A stretch of 18,196 bases of DNA from Phocaeicola_A sp964444735 (GCA_964444735.1 CAYUIJ010000048.1:1-18196), one strand, 5' to 3'; positions 1 to 7,765 are shown, numbered from the stretch's first letter. The notes: generated by a model not told the origin, from the sequence alone. A program made the numbers and translations.

Positions 1-2098
1 ACTTGCCGTTCGGGAAAGTTGCCGCTTTGCCCGACTGAAATGTGAAAGTACCTCCAAATGACCACTTCTGATTCAATTGGAATGCCGTAGTGACTGATAG
101 GTTATGTAGCTTGTCATAATTTGCCCTATACCATTTGCCTTTGTTAATACCTTGTTCATCGGGTGTGCGTCCCGGAGTTTTCTGTTCTGCCCTCGAAAGA
201 GTGTATGACACCCAACCCGTGAATTTTCCGTAGTTCTTTGATGCCATCAGCTCCAATCCGTATGCCCGTGCTTTGCCATTGAGAAGCACTCGCTCAATAG
301 CAGGATGCGCTATCAGGTTTGCACCGTCAATATAATCGGCCTTGTTCTTGATGTCCTTATAAAAGGCCTCAATCTCAATGGTAAATTTATCGTCTCCAAA
401 ATTTTGGAAATAACCAAGCGCATATTGATCGGAAATTTCCGGCTTCAGATAAAAGCCGCTTGGTGCCCATATGTCAAGCGGACTTACAGAAGCTGTATTG
501 GAAATCAGATGCACATATTGGCTCATGCGCTGATAACTTGCCTTTATAGATTTGTCGTCAGTCATTGCGTAAGATACCGCGACTCTTGGCTCAAAATTGT
601 AAAAGCTGTTTATTTTCTTGCCAGAGTCATAAGTCATGACTCCTATAGGTGCAGCTTCCTCGTATATATTCAGCTCCGGATTAAAGATTACTGGTTCGTT
701 GTTTTCATAAACAAAAACGTCTTCCCTGCCGTATCGTAAGAAATTGCTGAATCTAAGGCCATAACTCACATTCCATTTTTCACCGATTTTCTGCTGTACT
801 CCTATGTATATGGCATTTTCAAGAGCATTCTTTTTTTCTCTCTGGTCAGGATTAACTGCCGAAGTGCTGTCAAAAGGACGGATAGTCCCGGGATTGAATC
901 TGTAGAACAGGGAGTTTATGCCGTAGTTTAACCGTAGATTGTTTGACAGGTAGTGTGTAAAATCGTATTTCAGATTATAGTTTGTGATGTCCGACTTCCA
1001 GTCAATGCCCGCGTATTTCATCTTTATGCCGTAGTCATAATAGCTGAAAACGGTGCTGAGGTTGGAAAACAGCTTGTCTGAGAATACATGATTCCACCTT
1101 AAGTTAGCCAATACGTTCCCATAAACATTGATCATGGTTTTGTTCATGTCAAAATTGTCGTTCCCGAGATAGACAGAGAGATAAAGCGTGTTGTTGTCGT
1201 TGAACCTATAATTGAGTTTTGCATTCACGTCATAAAAATATGCCGAGTTGGATTCACCTGCAAGTTTCATCAAAAGGTGGGCATACGAAGCCCTCCCGGC
1301 TACGATGAACGAGCTTTTTTCTTTAACGATTGGGCCTTCGGCCATGAACCGGCTTGACACTGCGCCGATACCACCGGAAAAATGATACTCTTTTTTGTTA
1401 CCGTCTTTCTGATATATATCGAGAACTGAAGAGACTCGCCCTCCAAAATTTGAGGGAATACCACCTTTATAAAGTTTGAGATCTTTTATCACATCGGCGT
1501 TGAAAACCGAAAAATAGCCGAACAGATGTGATGTGTTGTACACTGCTGCTTCGTCCAAAAGCACAAGATTTCCATCGACTGATCCACCTCGGACGTTAAA
1601 TCCGGATGCTCCCTCCTGCGCGTTTGTGACACCCGGGAGTTGCAGTAATGATTTCAACACATCAACTTCACCAACTACCGCAGGCATTGATTTTATCACG
1701 CTGACAGGGAGTTTGTGGGTACTCATTTCGGGCTTTATAATTCTGTCTTTCGTTTCATTGACAGTGACAACCACCTCGTTCAATTCCACGCCCGATTCCG
1801 TCAAAGAGAAATTTTTGGTGAGATTGGAAACCAAGGTCACCTTCTCTTCAATGGGATTGAACCCCATGTATCTTACAGATATCGTATAATCACCTTTGGA
1901 GAGCGAGATGGAGTAGAACCCGTACGCATTGGTAGTTGTAGATGCGCTTTTGTTCTCCTCAACTACAATGGTAGCTCCGATGAGGGTCTCGTTGTCCGAA
2001 TCATCTATTACGGTCCCGCTCAACGTAAAACGTTCCTGAGCTAACAAGTTAAGAGCAGGGATGATAAATATTAACAGCAAAATTATCTTTTGTCTCAT
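1..2098 (-). CDS. TonB-dependent outer-membrane receptor (3' end outside window)
   Basis: Outer-membrane active transporter, energised by TonB-ExbBD, for a ligand that cannot be named from sequence. 699 codons are visible in one open frame, and the C-terminal part of the barrel lies beyond the left edge. Residues 1-20 are a signal peptide with a typical Bacteroides cleavage context (NLLA|QE). Residues 23 to about 100 resemble the carboxypeptidase-regulatory-like domain common on Bacteroidetes receptors (SGTVIDD, LIGATIVVEE, YGFYSISL). Residues 130-228 are the plug, with LLQLPGV, FNVRGG at 167-172 and KGGIPSNFGGRVSSVLDI. Many aromatic-rich beta strands follow. ATG at 2098 is the only reasonable start because an in-frame stop lies shortly upstream. 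It follows the LytTR regulator on the same strand after 93 bp. No SusD-like partner is visible, so a polysaccharide Sus pair is not supported; iron chelates or peptides are possible but unproven. Confidence 0.93.
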   Translation of the reverse strand, partial: MRQKIILLLIFIIPALNLLAQERFTLSGTVIDDSDNETLIGATIVVEENKSASTTTNAYGFYSISLSKGDYTISVRYMGFNPIEEKVTLVSNLTKNFSLTESGVELNEVVVTVNETKDRIIKPEMSTHKLPVSVIKSMPAVVGEVDVLKSLLQLPGVTNAQEGASGFNVRGGSVDGNLVLLDEAAVYNTSHLFGYFSVFNADVIKDLKLYKGGIPSNFGGRVSSVLDIYQKDGNKKEYHFSGGIGAVSSRFMAEGPIVKEKSSFIVAGRASYAHLLMKLAGESNSAYFYDVNAKLNYRFNDNNTLYLSVYLGNDNFDMNKTMINVYGNVLANLRWNHVFSDKLFSNLSTVFSYYDYGIKMKYAGIDWKSDITNYNLKYDFTHYLSNNLRLNYGINSLFYRFNPGTIRPFDSTSAVNPDQREKKNALENAIYIGVQQKIGEKWNVSYGLRFSNFLRYGREDVFVYENNEPVIFNPELNIYEEAAPIGVMTYDSGKKINSFYNFEPRVAVSYAMTDDKSIKASYQRMSQYVHLISNTASVSPLDIWAPSGFYLKPEISDQYALGYFQNFGDDKFTIEIEAFYKDIKNKADYIDGANLIAHPAIERVLLNGKARAYGLELMASKNYGKFTGWVSYTLSRAEQKTPGRTPDEQGINKGKWYRANYDKLHNLSVTTAFQLNQKWSFGGTFTFQSGKAATFPNGK

Positions 2099-2107
2099 GA
2101 TTATGCT

Positions 2108-2130
2108 TATAATTTCTATGCGAAATTATA
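2108..2130. promoter_or_regulatory. Perfect inverted repeat in the leader of the TonB receptor gene
   Basis: TATAATTTC (2108-2116) and GAAATTATA (2122-2130) are exact reverse complements around a 5-nt spacer. After one mismatch the pairing continues with GC (2105-2106) and GC (2132-2133). The element ends 10 nt before the receptor start codon and lies in the 93-bp gap after the response-regulator gene. Read on the minus strand it also contains TAATTTCG, one base off the Bacteroidetes -7 box. It could be an operator over a promoter or an RNA hairpin near the ribosome entry site. It lacks the GC-rich stem and U tract of a terminator. Function is inferred from position only. Confidence 0.5.
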
Positions 2131-2191
2131 GGCCTCAGAACAATGGAAAAACTTTTATGAAGAAGGGCATGAATTATGCGACAAACGACAC

Positions 2192-2893
2192 TTATGATCC
2201 TTGTGATTGGTATCTTTTGATGAAGGCTTCCATATATGTCCGGCCAATAGGAAACTCCTTTCCGTTGACAAAAATTGAATGCCCCCGCACAGACTCAATT
2301 TTGTCAAAAGGGAGTATGAAACTGCGATGTACACGCACGAATCGCAATGGATCCAATTTCTCCGTCATATTCTTCATTGCCATTCTTGCCACCACGGGCT
2401 TTCGTCCTCTGATGTGTATGGCAAGATAGTCAGCCATGCCTTCTATATACTCAATTTCATCTGTCAATATCTTCACGAGACTGAACTCGGAACGGACATA
2501 TATGCTTTGAGGGCGATCGTGGCCTTTATTATTGATGTTGTCAAAATAATCCTTAGCCTTATTAACTGCCTGGGTGAAACGTTTCAGACTGATTGGCTTT
2601 ACAAGATATTCAAGCGCATTCAATTCATAGCTGACGGCCGCGTATTCACTATATGCTGTGGTAAAGACTACAAGCGTGCTTTGGTTGAGCACCCTAACCA
2701 GATCAATTCCTGTCATGGATGGCATTTTTATGTCGCAGAATATCAAATCCACAGGAAATTTCCGTAAATACTTCAACGCTTCGGACGGCTGTGTAAAAGT
2801 ACGGAGAAGATTTATTCCTTCAATTTTCTTGGTGAGTGTTTCTATCACACTGAGGGCCAATGGCTCGTCATCTATGGCTATGGATCGAATCAT
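2192..2893 (-). CDS. LytTR-family response regulator
   Basis: Cytoplasmic DNA-binding response regulator of the LytR/AlgR class, 233 aa, the usual size for the family. The receiver domain spans about residues 1-120, with the acidic pocket D8-D9, phospho-acceptor D54 in IFCDIKMPSMTG, T78/T79 and K99 followed by P100. The LytTR DNA-binding domain spans about 130-230 (IEYIEGMADYLAIHI, FVRVHRSFILP, FPIGRTY). Its ATG lies inside the last codons of the upstream kinase gene (ATGA overlap, 2890-2893), so the two are probably translationally coupled and act as a pair. The TonB receptor gene lies 93 bp downstream on the same strand and is the obvious candidate target, though this is inference from neighbourhood. 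The family typically binds pairs of short direct repeats about two helical turns apart. Confidence 0.95.
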   Translation of the reverse strand: MIRSIAIDDEPLALSVIETLTKKIEGINLLRTFTQPSEALKYLRKFPVDLIFCDIKMPSMTGIDLVRVLNQSTLVVFTTAYSEYAAVSYELNALEYLVKPISLKRFTQAVNKAKDYFDNINNKGHDRPQSIYVRSEFSLVKILTDEIEYIEGMADYLAIHIRGRKPVVARMAMKNMTEKLDPLRFVRVHRSFILPFDKIESVRGHSIFVNGKEFPIGRTYMEAFIKRYQSQGS

Positions 2894-3912
2894 TGCAAAT
2901 CTATATGAAGTGTAACACTGTATTGTTTTTCTCCGTCATCAATGGTCAATAGATATTTACCCGGATAAATTAAATTCAGGCGATGCCGGGTGTTTTCTAT
3001 ACCAAGACCGCATCTTTCCGAAATCTTTTTCTGTACATCCACCTTGTTGTTTACCACTTTCAAACACAATATACTTTTGTCAATATCTATTTCTATGGCG
3101 ATACGGCTTTTCATCTCCGAATTTATCCCATGCTTAAAAGCGTTTTCAATAAAGGGTATCAGCAGCATCGGTGCAATCCGCAATGGTGGAACATCTTCGG
3201 CATAGACATACGCTATTCTGACACTTTTGTCAAAACGCATGCGTTGCAAGTCAATATAGTTGCTTACATAATTGAGCTCATCTTTTAATGGCACAAAATA
3301 GTGCCGTGATTCAGTCATTGCGTAGCGCATCATATCCGAAAGTTTTTCAATCATGTCGGCTGCTATGGGCGATGTGTCAAGCGTTGTCGCATATATATTG
3401 TTGAGTGTATTGAAAAGAAAGTGAGGATTGATTTGTGATTTAAGAGATGCTATCTGTGCCTCAAGCCGTTCTGCTTCCGTCTCTTTTAGTCGTTTGTAAT
3501 ATGCCCATAAGATGGTACAGCCAACCGTCAAAACCCATAAGGCAATAGCATTGACAATAATCATAGGCAGAATCTTTTCAATTATCGGATCAGATTTTTC
3601 AAGTGCTTCCGGCCTATAGCCATATAGATATAGGATCAAATATATCAGCACAAAGACACCTATTGCAGAAAGTGCCAGACTCAGCACATACTTTAGTCTT
3701 TTACGAAACAGGTATCTTGGAATCAAAATCAGAGAATTCAGATAAAATGCCGCAAGTAATATGGCACTTATTGAAAGACTCTGAAATAAATATAAATAAT
3801 GAGAGTGAAACTCCAATGTATCAAAAATCTGATCCGTTGAGACGTATGGCATCACAAGCAGCAATACCCAGACTATTGTATTTATGGCAAAAGCCATTCT
3901 TTTGTCTTTCAT
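2890..3912 (-). CDS. LytS/YehU-type membrane sensor histidine kinase
   Basis: 340-aa inner-membrane sensor kinase (His_kinase family, PF06580 type) paired with the overlapping LytTR regulator. Four hydrophobic segments (about 8-24, 43-63, 75-98 and 115-138) form the N-terminal membrane half with little extracytoplasmic sequence, so the signal may be sensed within the membrane. A short coiled stretch (140-160) leads to the phosphorylation motif SQINPHFLFNTLNN with H164. The ATP-binding part has PFIENAFKHG (N258) and a glycine box GLGIENTRHRLNLIYPG at 302-318. ATG at 3912 sits about 20 nt downstream of a good -7 box (TAAATTTG), which supports this start. The signal is unknown. The gene heads a probable operon with the regulator, and possibly the TonB receptor beyond it. 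Confidence 0.95.
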   Translation of the reverse strand: MKDKRMAFAINTIVWVLLLVMPYVSTDQIFDTLEFHSHYLYLFQSLSISAILLAAFYLNSLILIPRYLFRKRLKYVLSLALSAIGVFVLIYLILYLYGYRPEALEKSDPIIEKILPMIIVNAIALWVLTVGCTILWAYYKRLKETEAERLEAQIASLKSQINPHFLFNTLNNIYATTLDTSPIAADMIEKLSDMMRYAMTESRHYFVPLKDELNYVSNYIDLQRMRFDKSVRIAYVYAEDVPPLRIAPMLLIPFIENAFKHGINSEMKSRIAIEIDIDKSILCLKVVNNKVDVQKKISERCGLGIENTRHRLNLIYPGKYLLTIDDGEKQYSVTLHIDLQ

Positions 3913-3932
3913 CTTGAATGATATCTATATAA

Positions 3933-3940
3933 CAAATTTA
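3933..3940 (-). promoter_or_regulatory. -7 box of the kinase/regulator operon (TAAATTTG)
   Basis: The minus strand reads TAAATTTG, an exact match to the Bacteroidetes primary-sigma -7 consensus TAnnTTTG. It is 20 nt upstream of the kinase ATG at 3912, giving a predicted transcript start near 3926. No clear -33 TTTG is seen at the expected distance, which is common and may mean that an activator is needed. Confidence 0.6.
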
Positions 3941-3970
3941 ATGCGAATTCCCGATGTCACCAAGAAATAG

Positions 3971-3999
3971 CGAAGAACAGCGTGTTACTGTCGAAGAAC
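3971..3999. promoter_or_regulatory. Paired 8-bp direct repeat, possible LytTR regulator site
   Basis: CGAAGAAC occurs at 3971-3978 and again at 3992-3999, exactly 21 bp apart start to start, or two helical turns. On the transcribed strand each reads GTTCTTCG. The pair lies about 45-73 bp upstream of the predicted start of the kinase operon, where an activator would bind. LytTR proteins are known to bind paired short direct repeats with a GTT core and this kind of spacing. The fit to the flanking consensus bases is weak, so this is a candidate only. Confidence 0.35.
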
Positions 4000-4302
4000 G
4001 AGATCCATAAGGATTTTCTTGACTTTCGTATATTTATCCAAATCATAATCTGAAAAATTCCAGACATGTTCAGTATTGAACAACATTATCAGCGGTCTTA
4101 CGAATGAGGTTGAAAGCCGTGTCGGACTCAATACGCCCGGTTCGGAAGAAACCCGGATGGAAAAACTTTGCCCGGATGCCGAACTTGACACTGACAAGGA
4201 GATACCTCCTCTGCCTGTCGCTATTTACATAGGTGCCTCCCGGCTTGCACTTCCGGCAGCTTCAGCGCATCAATTGGCAACTGCCCTTTCACATATCCGC
4301 AT

Positions 4303-4737
4303 TCAACGTTTACCTTTAAAAAAACTGCGCATCAGCTTTGTTGTCTCATCAGCCAAGACTCCTTTTACCACTTCCGTTTTTGGATGCAATACGCTTGGCG
4401 CATAAATATGATAACCTCTTTTTTCATCATTCGCTCCATAAACCAGTCTTTTCAACTGTGCCCATCCTAATGCGCCGGCACACATGGGACAAGGCTCGAT
4501 AGTTACATAAAGCGTACATTCATTTAAATATTTTCCACCTAAGGTATTGGCAGCAGCTGTTATGGCTTGCATTTCTGCATGAGCCGTCACATCATTGAGA
4601 ATTTCTGTCAAATTATGCGCGCGGGCTATTATACGATTTTGACATACCACTACTGCTCCAATGGGAATTTCGCCTCTTTCAAAAGCCTTTATAGCCTCGT
4701 TCATAGCTTGTCTCATATAGAAAGAATCGTCCATCAT
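4303..4737 (-). CDS. tadA: tRNA adenosine(34) deaminase TadA
   Basis: Zinc-dependent deaminase that converts the wobble adenosine of tRNA-Arg(ACG) to inosine. It is normally essential. From ATG at 4737 the protein has 144 aa, typical for the family. The zinc and catalytic residues are present: HAE with H53 and proton-shuttle E55, and PCPMC with C83 and C86. Further family signatures are GEIPIGAVVV, ARAHNLTE and ANTLGGKYLN. The frame stays open upstream to 4788, but those residues do not look like family sequence; family alignments from memory begin near MMDDSFYM, so 4737 or 4734 is preferred, and an ATG at 4743 is also possible. The gene stands alone, divergent from yraN. Confidence 0.93.
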   Translation of the reverse strand: MMDDSFYMRQAMNEAIKAFERGEIPIGAVVVCQNRIIARAHNLTEILNDVTAHAEMQAITAAANTLGGKYLNECTLYVTIEPCPMCAGALGWAQLKRLVYGANDEKRGYHIYAPSVLHPKTEVVKGVLADETTKLMRSFFKGKR

Positions 4738-5049
4738 CAGCATCTCATGTAATGTCCATAGAAAAGAGAAAGGCCAGACAGCCATCATCTGCCGCTATGC
4801 AATGAATCACCCTCAGACAATGCCTCACATACCCGCCATCTTTATCCGTTATTCTATTATATATTTTCAAAAACTTCCAACGATAGCGTTCTCGTCTTTG
4901 CTCACAGGCAGACTATCCGAGTGGACAACTTGGGTTGTGAATACATAACTTTGACTCTTTTTGCTTCTTTATTCATTATGGATACAAAAATAATAAGCCT
5001 TAATTAAACAACGAAACATAAAAAGATTAAATTTGCAAAAAAGCTTAAT
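4738..5049. other. 312-bp divergent intergenic region between tadA and yraN
   Basis: No gene is seen here on either strand. The right end, about 4965-5049, is very A+T-rich and contains the yraN -7 box at 5028-5035. I found no exact TAnnTTTG on the minus strand for tadA. No tRNA-like cloverleaf, terminator or repeat was noticed. Confidence 0.6.
5028..5035 (+). promoter_or_regulatory. -7 box of yraN (TAAATTTG)
   Basis: Exact match to TAnnTTTG, 14 nt before the yraN ATG, so the predicted leader is only a few nucleotides long. No -33 TTTG stands out. Confidence 0.5.
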
Positions 5050-5415
5050 ATGGCGACACATAACACATATGGAAAAAACGGTGAGGATATAGCTGTTGCA
5101 TATCTTGAAAAGAACGGATATACAATAAGGAACCGTAATTGGAGGTGGAATAGGGAAGAGATTGATATTGTGGCTCAAAAAGGTGATGTACTAATCATTG
5201 TTGAAGTAAAATCAAGAAAGAATGAACTTTTCGGACTTCCGGAAGATGCTGTTGATGAACGAAAGATGCACCATATAATATCATCTGCCGATGCCTACGT
5301 AAAAAAGTTCTGCATAGACAATCCTGTCAGATTTGACATCATATCTGTCATAGGAGATAAGGAAGAACACGTCATAAGACATATTGAAAATGCGTTTTCC
5401 TCTCCTATATGGTAA
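5050..5415 (+). CDS. YraN family (UPF0102) nuclease-fold protein
   Basis: 121-aa cytoplasmic protein of the UPF0102/YraN family. The family has a restriction-endonuclease-like fold related to Holliday-junction resolvases, and its biochemical role is still poorly defined. Family signatures in order are YGKNGEDIAVAYLEKNGY (G8, G11, E12), the acidic motif EEIDIVAQ (E37, D39) and VEVKSR (E52, K54). Together these resemble the D/E...ExK metal site of the fold. Length matches the family (about 115-130 aa). It is followed after 144 bp by the biotin ligase gene, and its product has no obvious functional link to it. Confidence 0.92.
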   Translation: MATHNTYGKNGEDIAVAYLEKNGYTIRNRNWRWNREEIDIVAQKGDVLIIVEVKSRKNELFGLPEDAVDERKMHHIISSADAYVKKFCIDNPVRFDIISVIGDKEEHVIRHIENAFSSPIW

Positions 5416-5559
5416 AGAACTTTTTATGAATGACAGATCAGGTGAAACATGCTGTTGACAGAAGACGGATTTCTGATATTGTAATCAACAATTACATAGC
5501 TGACAGCAGATATCATGACTGAAAAATATAAAATAGATTACCTGTAAAACAACAAATAT

Positions 5560-6306
5560 ATGAAACACTATCTTGATCACTTTGAGTTAATCCGTATTCC
5601 GGAGGCAGATTCAACCAACAATGTTATTAGGAACTATGAACAAACCTCCAATAAAGAATTTATCGTAGTATCTGCAGAGTTCCAAACACAAGGAAAAGGG
5701 CAAAGAGGGAATTCATGGGAATCGGAAAGAGGTAAAAATCTCTTATTCAGCATTTCATTCAGTCCTGAATTCCTGCCAATACAACAACAGTTCCTGTTGT
5801 CACAAATAATATCGCTAAGTATTCTGGACGTTTTCAGCCGGAGACTACGTCAGTTCAGTATTAAATGGCCAAATGACATATACTGGCGCGACCGCAAAAT
5901 CGGAGGAATACTTATTGAAAACGATATTGCCGATGGCAAACTATCACGTTGCATCATTGGCGTAGGTATAAACATAAACCAAACAGAATTCAAAAGCGGA
6001 GCTCATAATATGGTCTCGTTACTCCAAGTGTGCGGAATGCATTGTAAACGCATTCACATCCTTGAGAAAATTCTGAAAAATTTTGAAGAATACTACCGCA
6101 TGCTGCAAAAAGGCGAAATGGAAACCGTGAGAGAAAGATACCGCAAAAGTCTTTTCCGGAAAAAAGGTTTTCATCCATATCGCGACGCCAACGGTATTTT
6201 CAATGCTCGTCTGCACCATGTGGAAGACAACGGGCTCATCATTCTTGAAGATAAAGAAGGGGAACTGCGTTCATATACCTTTAAGGAAATAAGTTATGTT
6301 TTATAA
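5560..6306 (+). CDS. birA: Biotin-[acetyl-CoA-carboxylase] ligase, catalytic domain only
   Basis: Activates biotin to biotinyl-AMP and transfers it to the lysine of biotin carboxyl carrier proteins. At 248 aa it contains only the catalytic and C-terminal domains. The N-terminal winged helix that makes E. coli BirA a repressor is absent, so it should not act as the biotin operon repressor. Visible motifs: DSTN (17-20), the nucleotide/biotin loop GKGQRGNSW (45-53), KWPNDIYW (102-109), KIGGIL (113-118) with the active-site lysine region, and GVGININQ (134-141). The ATG is preceded by an A-rich stretch without a Shine-Dalgarno sequence, as usual here. A perfect hairpin lies 31 nt after the stop, before the MATE gene. 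Confidence 0.93.
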   Translation: MKHYLDHFELIRIPEADSTNNVIRNYEQTSNKEFIVVSAEFQTQGKGQRGNSWESERGKNLLFSISFSPEFLPIQQQFLLSQIISLSILDVFSRRLRQFSIKWPNDIYWRDRKIGGILIENDIADGKLSRCIIGVGININQTEFKSGAHNMVSLLQVCGMHCKRIHILEKILKNFEEYYRMLQKGEMETVRERYRKSLFRKKGFHPYRDANGIFNARLHHVEDNGLIILEDKEGELRSYTFKEISYVL

Positions 6307-6337
6307 GTTGTTGCCATATAACAGCTAAACGATACAT

Positions 6338-6362
6338 CCACAAGACAATAAAAGTCTTGTGG
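6338..6362 (+). terminator. Perfect 9-bp hairpin between birA and the MATE gene
   Basis: CCACAAGAC (6338-6346) and GTCTTGTGG (6354-6362) are exact complements around a 7-nt A/T loop. The following bases (cctatttcatatttt) are T-rich but not a clean U run. It can serve as the birA terminator. It also ends only 16 nt before the MATE start codon, so a role in the MATE leader is possible. Confidence 0.55.
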
Positions 6363-6378
6363 CCTATTTCATATTTTC

Positions 6379-7692
6379 ATGCCAGGCAAAAATAAACAAA
6401 TACTGGGCATTGCCGTTCCCTCTATCATTTCAAACATCACGGTACCTCTTCTCGGATTGGCAGATGTGACAATCGTAGGACATCTGGGCTCACCGATATA
6501 TATAGGAGCAATAGCTGTGGGTGGAATGCTCTTTAATATGATATACTGGATATTTGGGTTTCTCCGTATGGGGACCAGCGGAATGACATCACAAGCCTTC
6601 GGCCGGAATGATCCGGACGAAGTTATGCGTCTGTTAATGCGCTCTACAGGAGCAGGTCTGATTATTGCCATTGTGCTGATCGCTTTACAGTGTCCGATCA
6701 GCAGACTCGCATTCGCACTCATCAATGCAACTCCCAAGGTAGAGGAATATGCGCAGGCATATTTCAGCATTTGCATTTGGGGAGCGCCTGCGGTATTGGG
6801 ACTATATGGCATATCGGGATGGTTTATCGGCATGCAGAATTCACAATATCCCATGTTGGTGGCCATTACACAAAATGTCATCAACATTACAGCCAGCCTT
6901 GTTTTTGTTTTCCTGTTCGGCTTGAAAGTCGAAGGCGTGGCATTAGGGACACTGGTGGCGCAATATGCGGGCTTATTCATGGCAATATACTTATGGCAAA
7001 GGAATTACGGGGAATTATATCGCCGCTGGCAATGGCGCGATTTCATCTGTCACCGGGCAATGGCACGTTTCTTCGCAGTGAACTGCGACATTTTCTTGCG
7101 CACGCTCTGCCTGGTATCGGTTACCGTATTTTTCACATCGGCAGGATCCAGCCAAGGGGATGTAATATTGGCAGTCAATACACTGCTTATGCAACTGTTC
7201 ACTCTATTTTCATACATTATGGACGGATTTGCATATGCCGGTGAAGCTCTTGGCGGACGCTATTATGGAGCTGGGGATGTATCTGAGTTCAAAGATACTA
7301 TCCGCAAGCTTTTTGGCTGGGGATGTGGTATTGCGGCAGTCTTTACCTTGTTATATGCCGTAGGCGGACAAGATTTCCTTGGTTTACTCACAAATGAGAC
7401 AAGCGTAATTCAGGCCTCCTCCATTTATTATTACTGGGCATTGGCATTCCCTTTTGCCGGTTTTGCAGCCTTTCTGCTTGACGGGATTTTTATCGGCATT
7501 ACGGCAACCTGTCTCATGTTACGGTCTATGTTTACAGCCTCCGTATCCTTCTTCGGTATCTATTATGCTACTGTAGGCAGTATAGGGAATCATGCTCTCT
7601 GGCTGGGCTTTATCGTATATCTGGCATTACGGGGCATTATGCAACTCATACTCGGCCGGCATCTGTTAAAAGGACAATGGCAATTCGCATAA
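6379..7692 (+). CDS. MATE family efflux transporter
   Basis: 437-aa inner-membrane multidrug and toxic-compound extrusion antiporter, normally driven by Na+ or H+. About twelve hydrophobic segments are evident. The DinF/NorM-type N-terminal signature is clear: ILGIAVPSIISNITVPLLGLADVT at about 8-31, then GHLGSPIYIGAIAVGG. The second half repeats the pattern with DGFAYAGEALGG at about 280-291, as expected for the two-lobe MATE fold. Length is usual for the DinF branch. The substrate cannot be told from sequence. The start at 6379 places the N-terminus directly before the first membrane helix. It lies downstream of a hairpin and is followed by pyrH, which has its own promoter. Confidence 0.93.
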   Translation: MPGKNKQILGIAVPSIISNITVPLLGLADVTIVGHLGSPIYIGAIAVGGMLFNMIYWIFGFLRMGTSGMTSQAFGRNDPDEVMRLLMRSTGAGLIIAIVLIALQCPISRLAFALINATPKVEEYAQAYFSICIWGAPAVLGLYGISGWFIGMQNSQYPMLVAITQNVINITASLVFVFLFGLKVEGVALGTLVAQYAGLFMAIYLWQRNYGELYRRWQWRDFICHRAMARFFAVNCDIFLRTLCLVSVTVFFTSAGSSQGDVILAVNTLLMQLFTLFSYIMDGFAYAGEALGGRYYGAGDVSEFKDTIRKLFGWGCGIAAVFTLLYAVGGQDFLGLLTNETSVIQASSIYYYWALAFPFAGFAAFLLDGIFIGITATCLMLRSMFTASVSFFGIYYATVGSIGNHALWLGFIVYLALRGIMQLILGRHLLKGQWQFA

Positions 7693-7714
7693 TACAAAAA
7701 TCACTTTTTATGTA

Positions 7715-7726
7715 TACAAATTTGTA
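7715..7726. promoter_or_regulatory. 12-bp perfect palindrome upstream of the pyrH promoter
   Basis: TACAAATTTGTA is its own reverse complement. Its centre lies about 50 bp upstream of the predicted pyrH transcript start, and it sits in the 112-bp gap after the MATE stop. A dimeric regulator could bind here. No regulator is suggested by the sequence itself. Confidence 0.35.
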
Positions 7727-7757
7727 CGGATGCATGATGACAGCCAAAACAGTTTCT

Positions 7758-7765
7758 TATCTTTG
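7758..7765 (+). promoter_or_regulatory. -7 box of pyrH (TATCTTTG)
   Basis: Exact TAnnTTTG match, the same octamer as upstream of manA and the sugar transferase. It lies 39 nt before the pyrH ATG at 7805 and predicts a leader of about 30 nt. It also shows that the longer open frame starting at 7730 begins upstream of the promoter and is not the real start. Confidence 0.7.

Larger units (their letters stand above)
3913..4302. other. 390-bp gene-poor gap between tadA and the kinase gene
   Basis: The left end carries the kinase promoter and an upstream direct repeat (separate entries). The rest shows no convincing gene. A 70-codon minus-strand frame (3985-4197, TTG start) has a plausible-looking C-terminal tail (TEHVWNFSDYDLDKYTKVKK) but a low-complexity serine-rich front and an in-frame stop shortly upstream, so it is either chance or the 3' remnant of a decayed gene. 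I do not recognise it. A plus-strand frame over 4076-4405 runs antisense into tadA and looks like a shadow. Confidence 0.5.

Noticed and set aside
305..2044. Several plus-strand open frames of about 110-145 codons
   Set aside because: They lie antisense to the TonB receptor gene, whose reading frame gives continuous family-like sequence; the plus-strand products look random.
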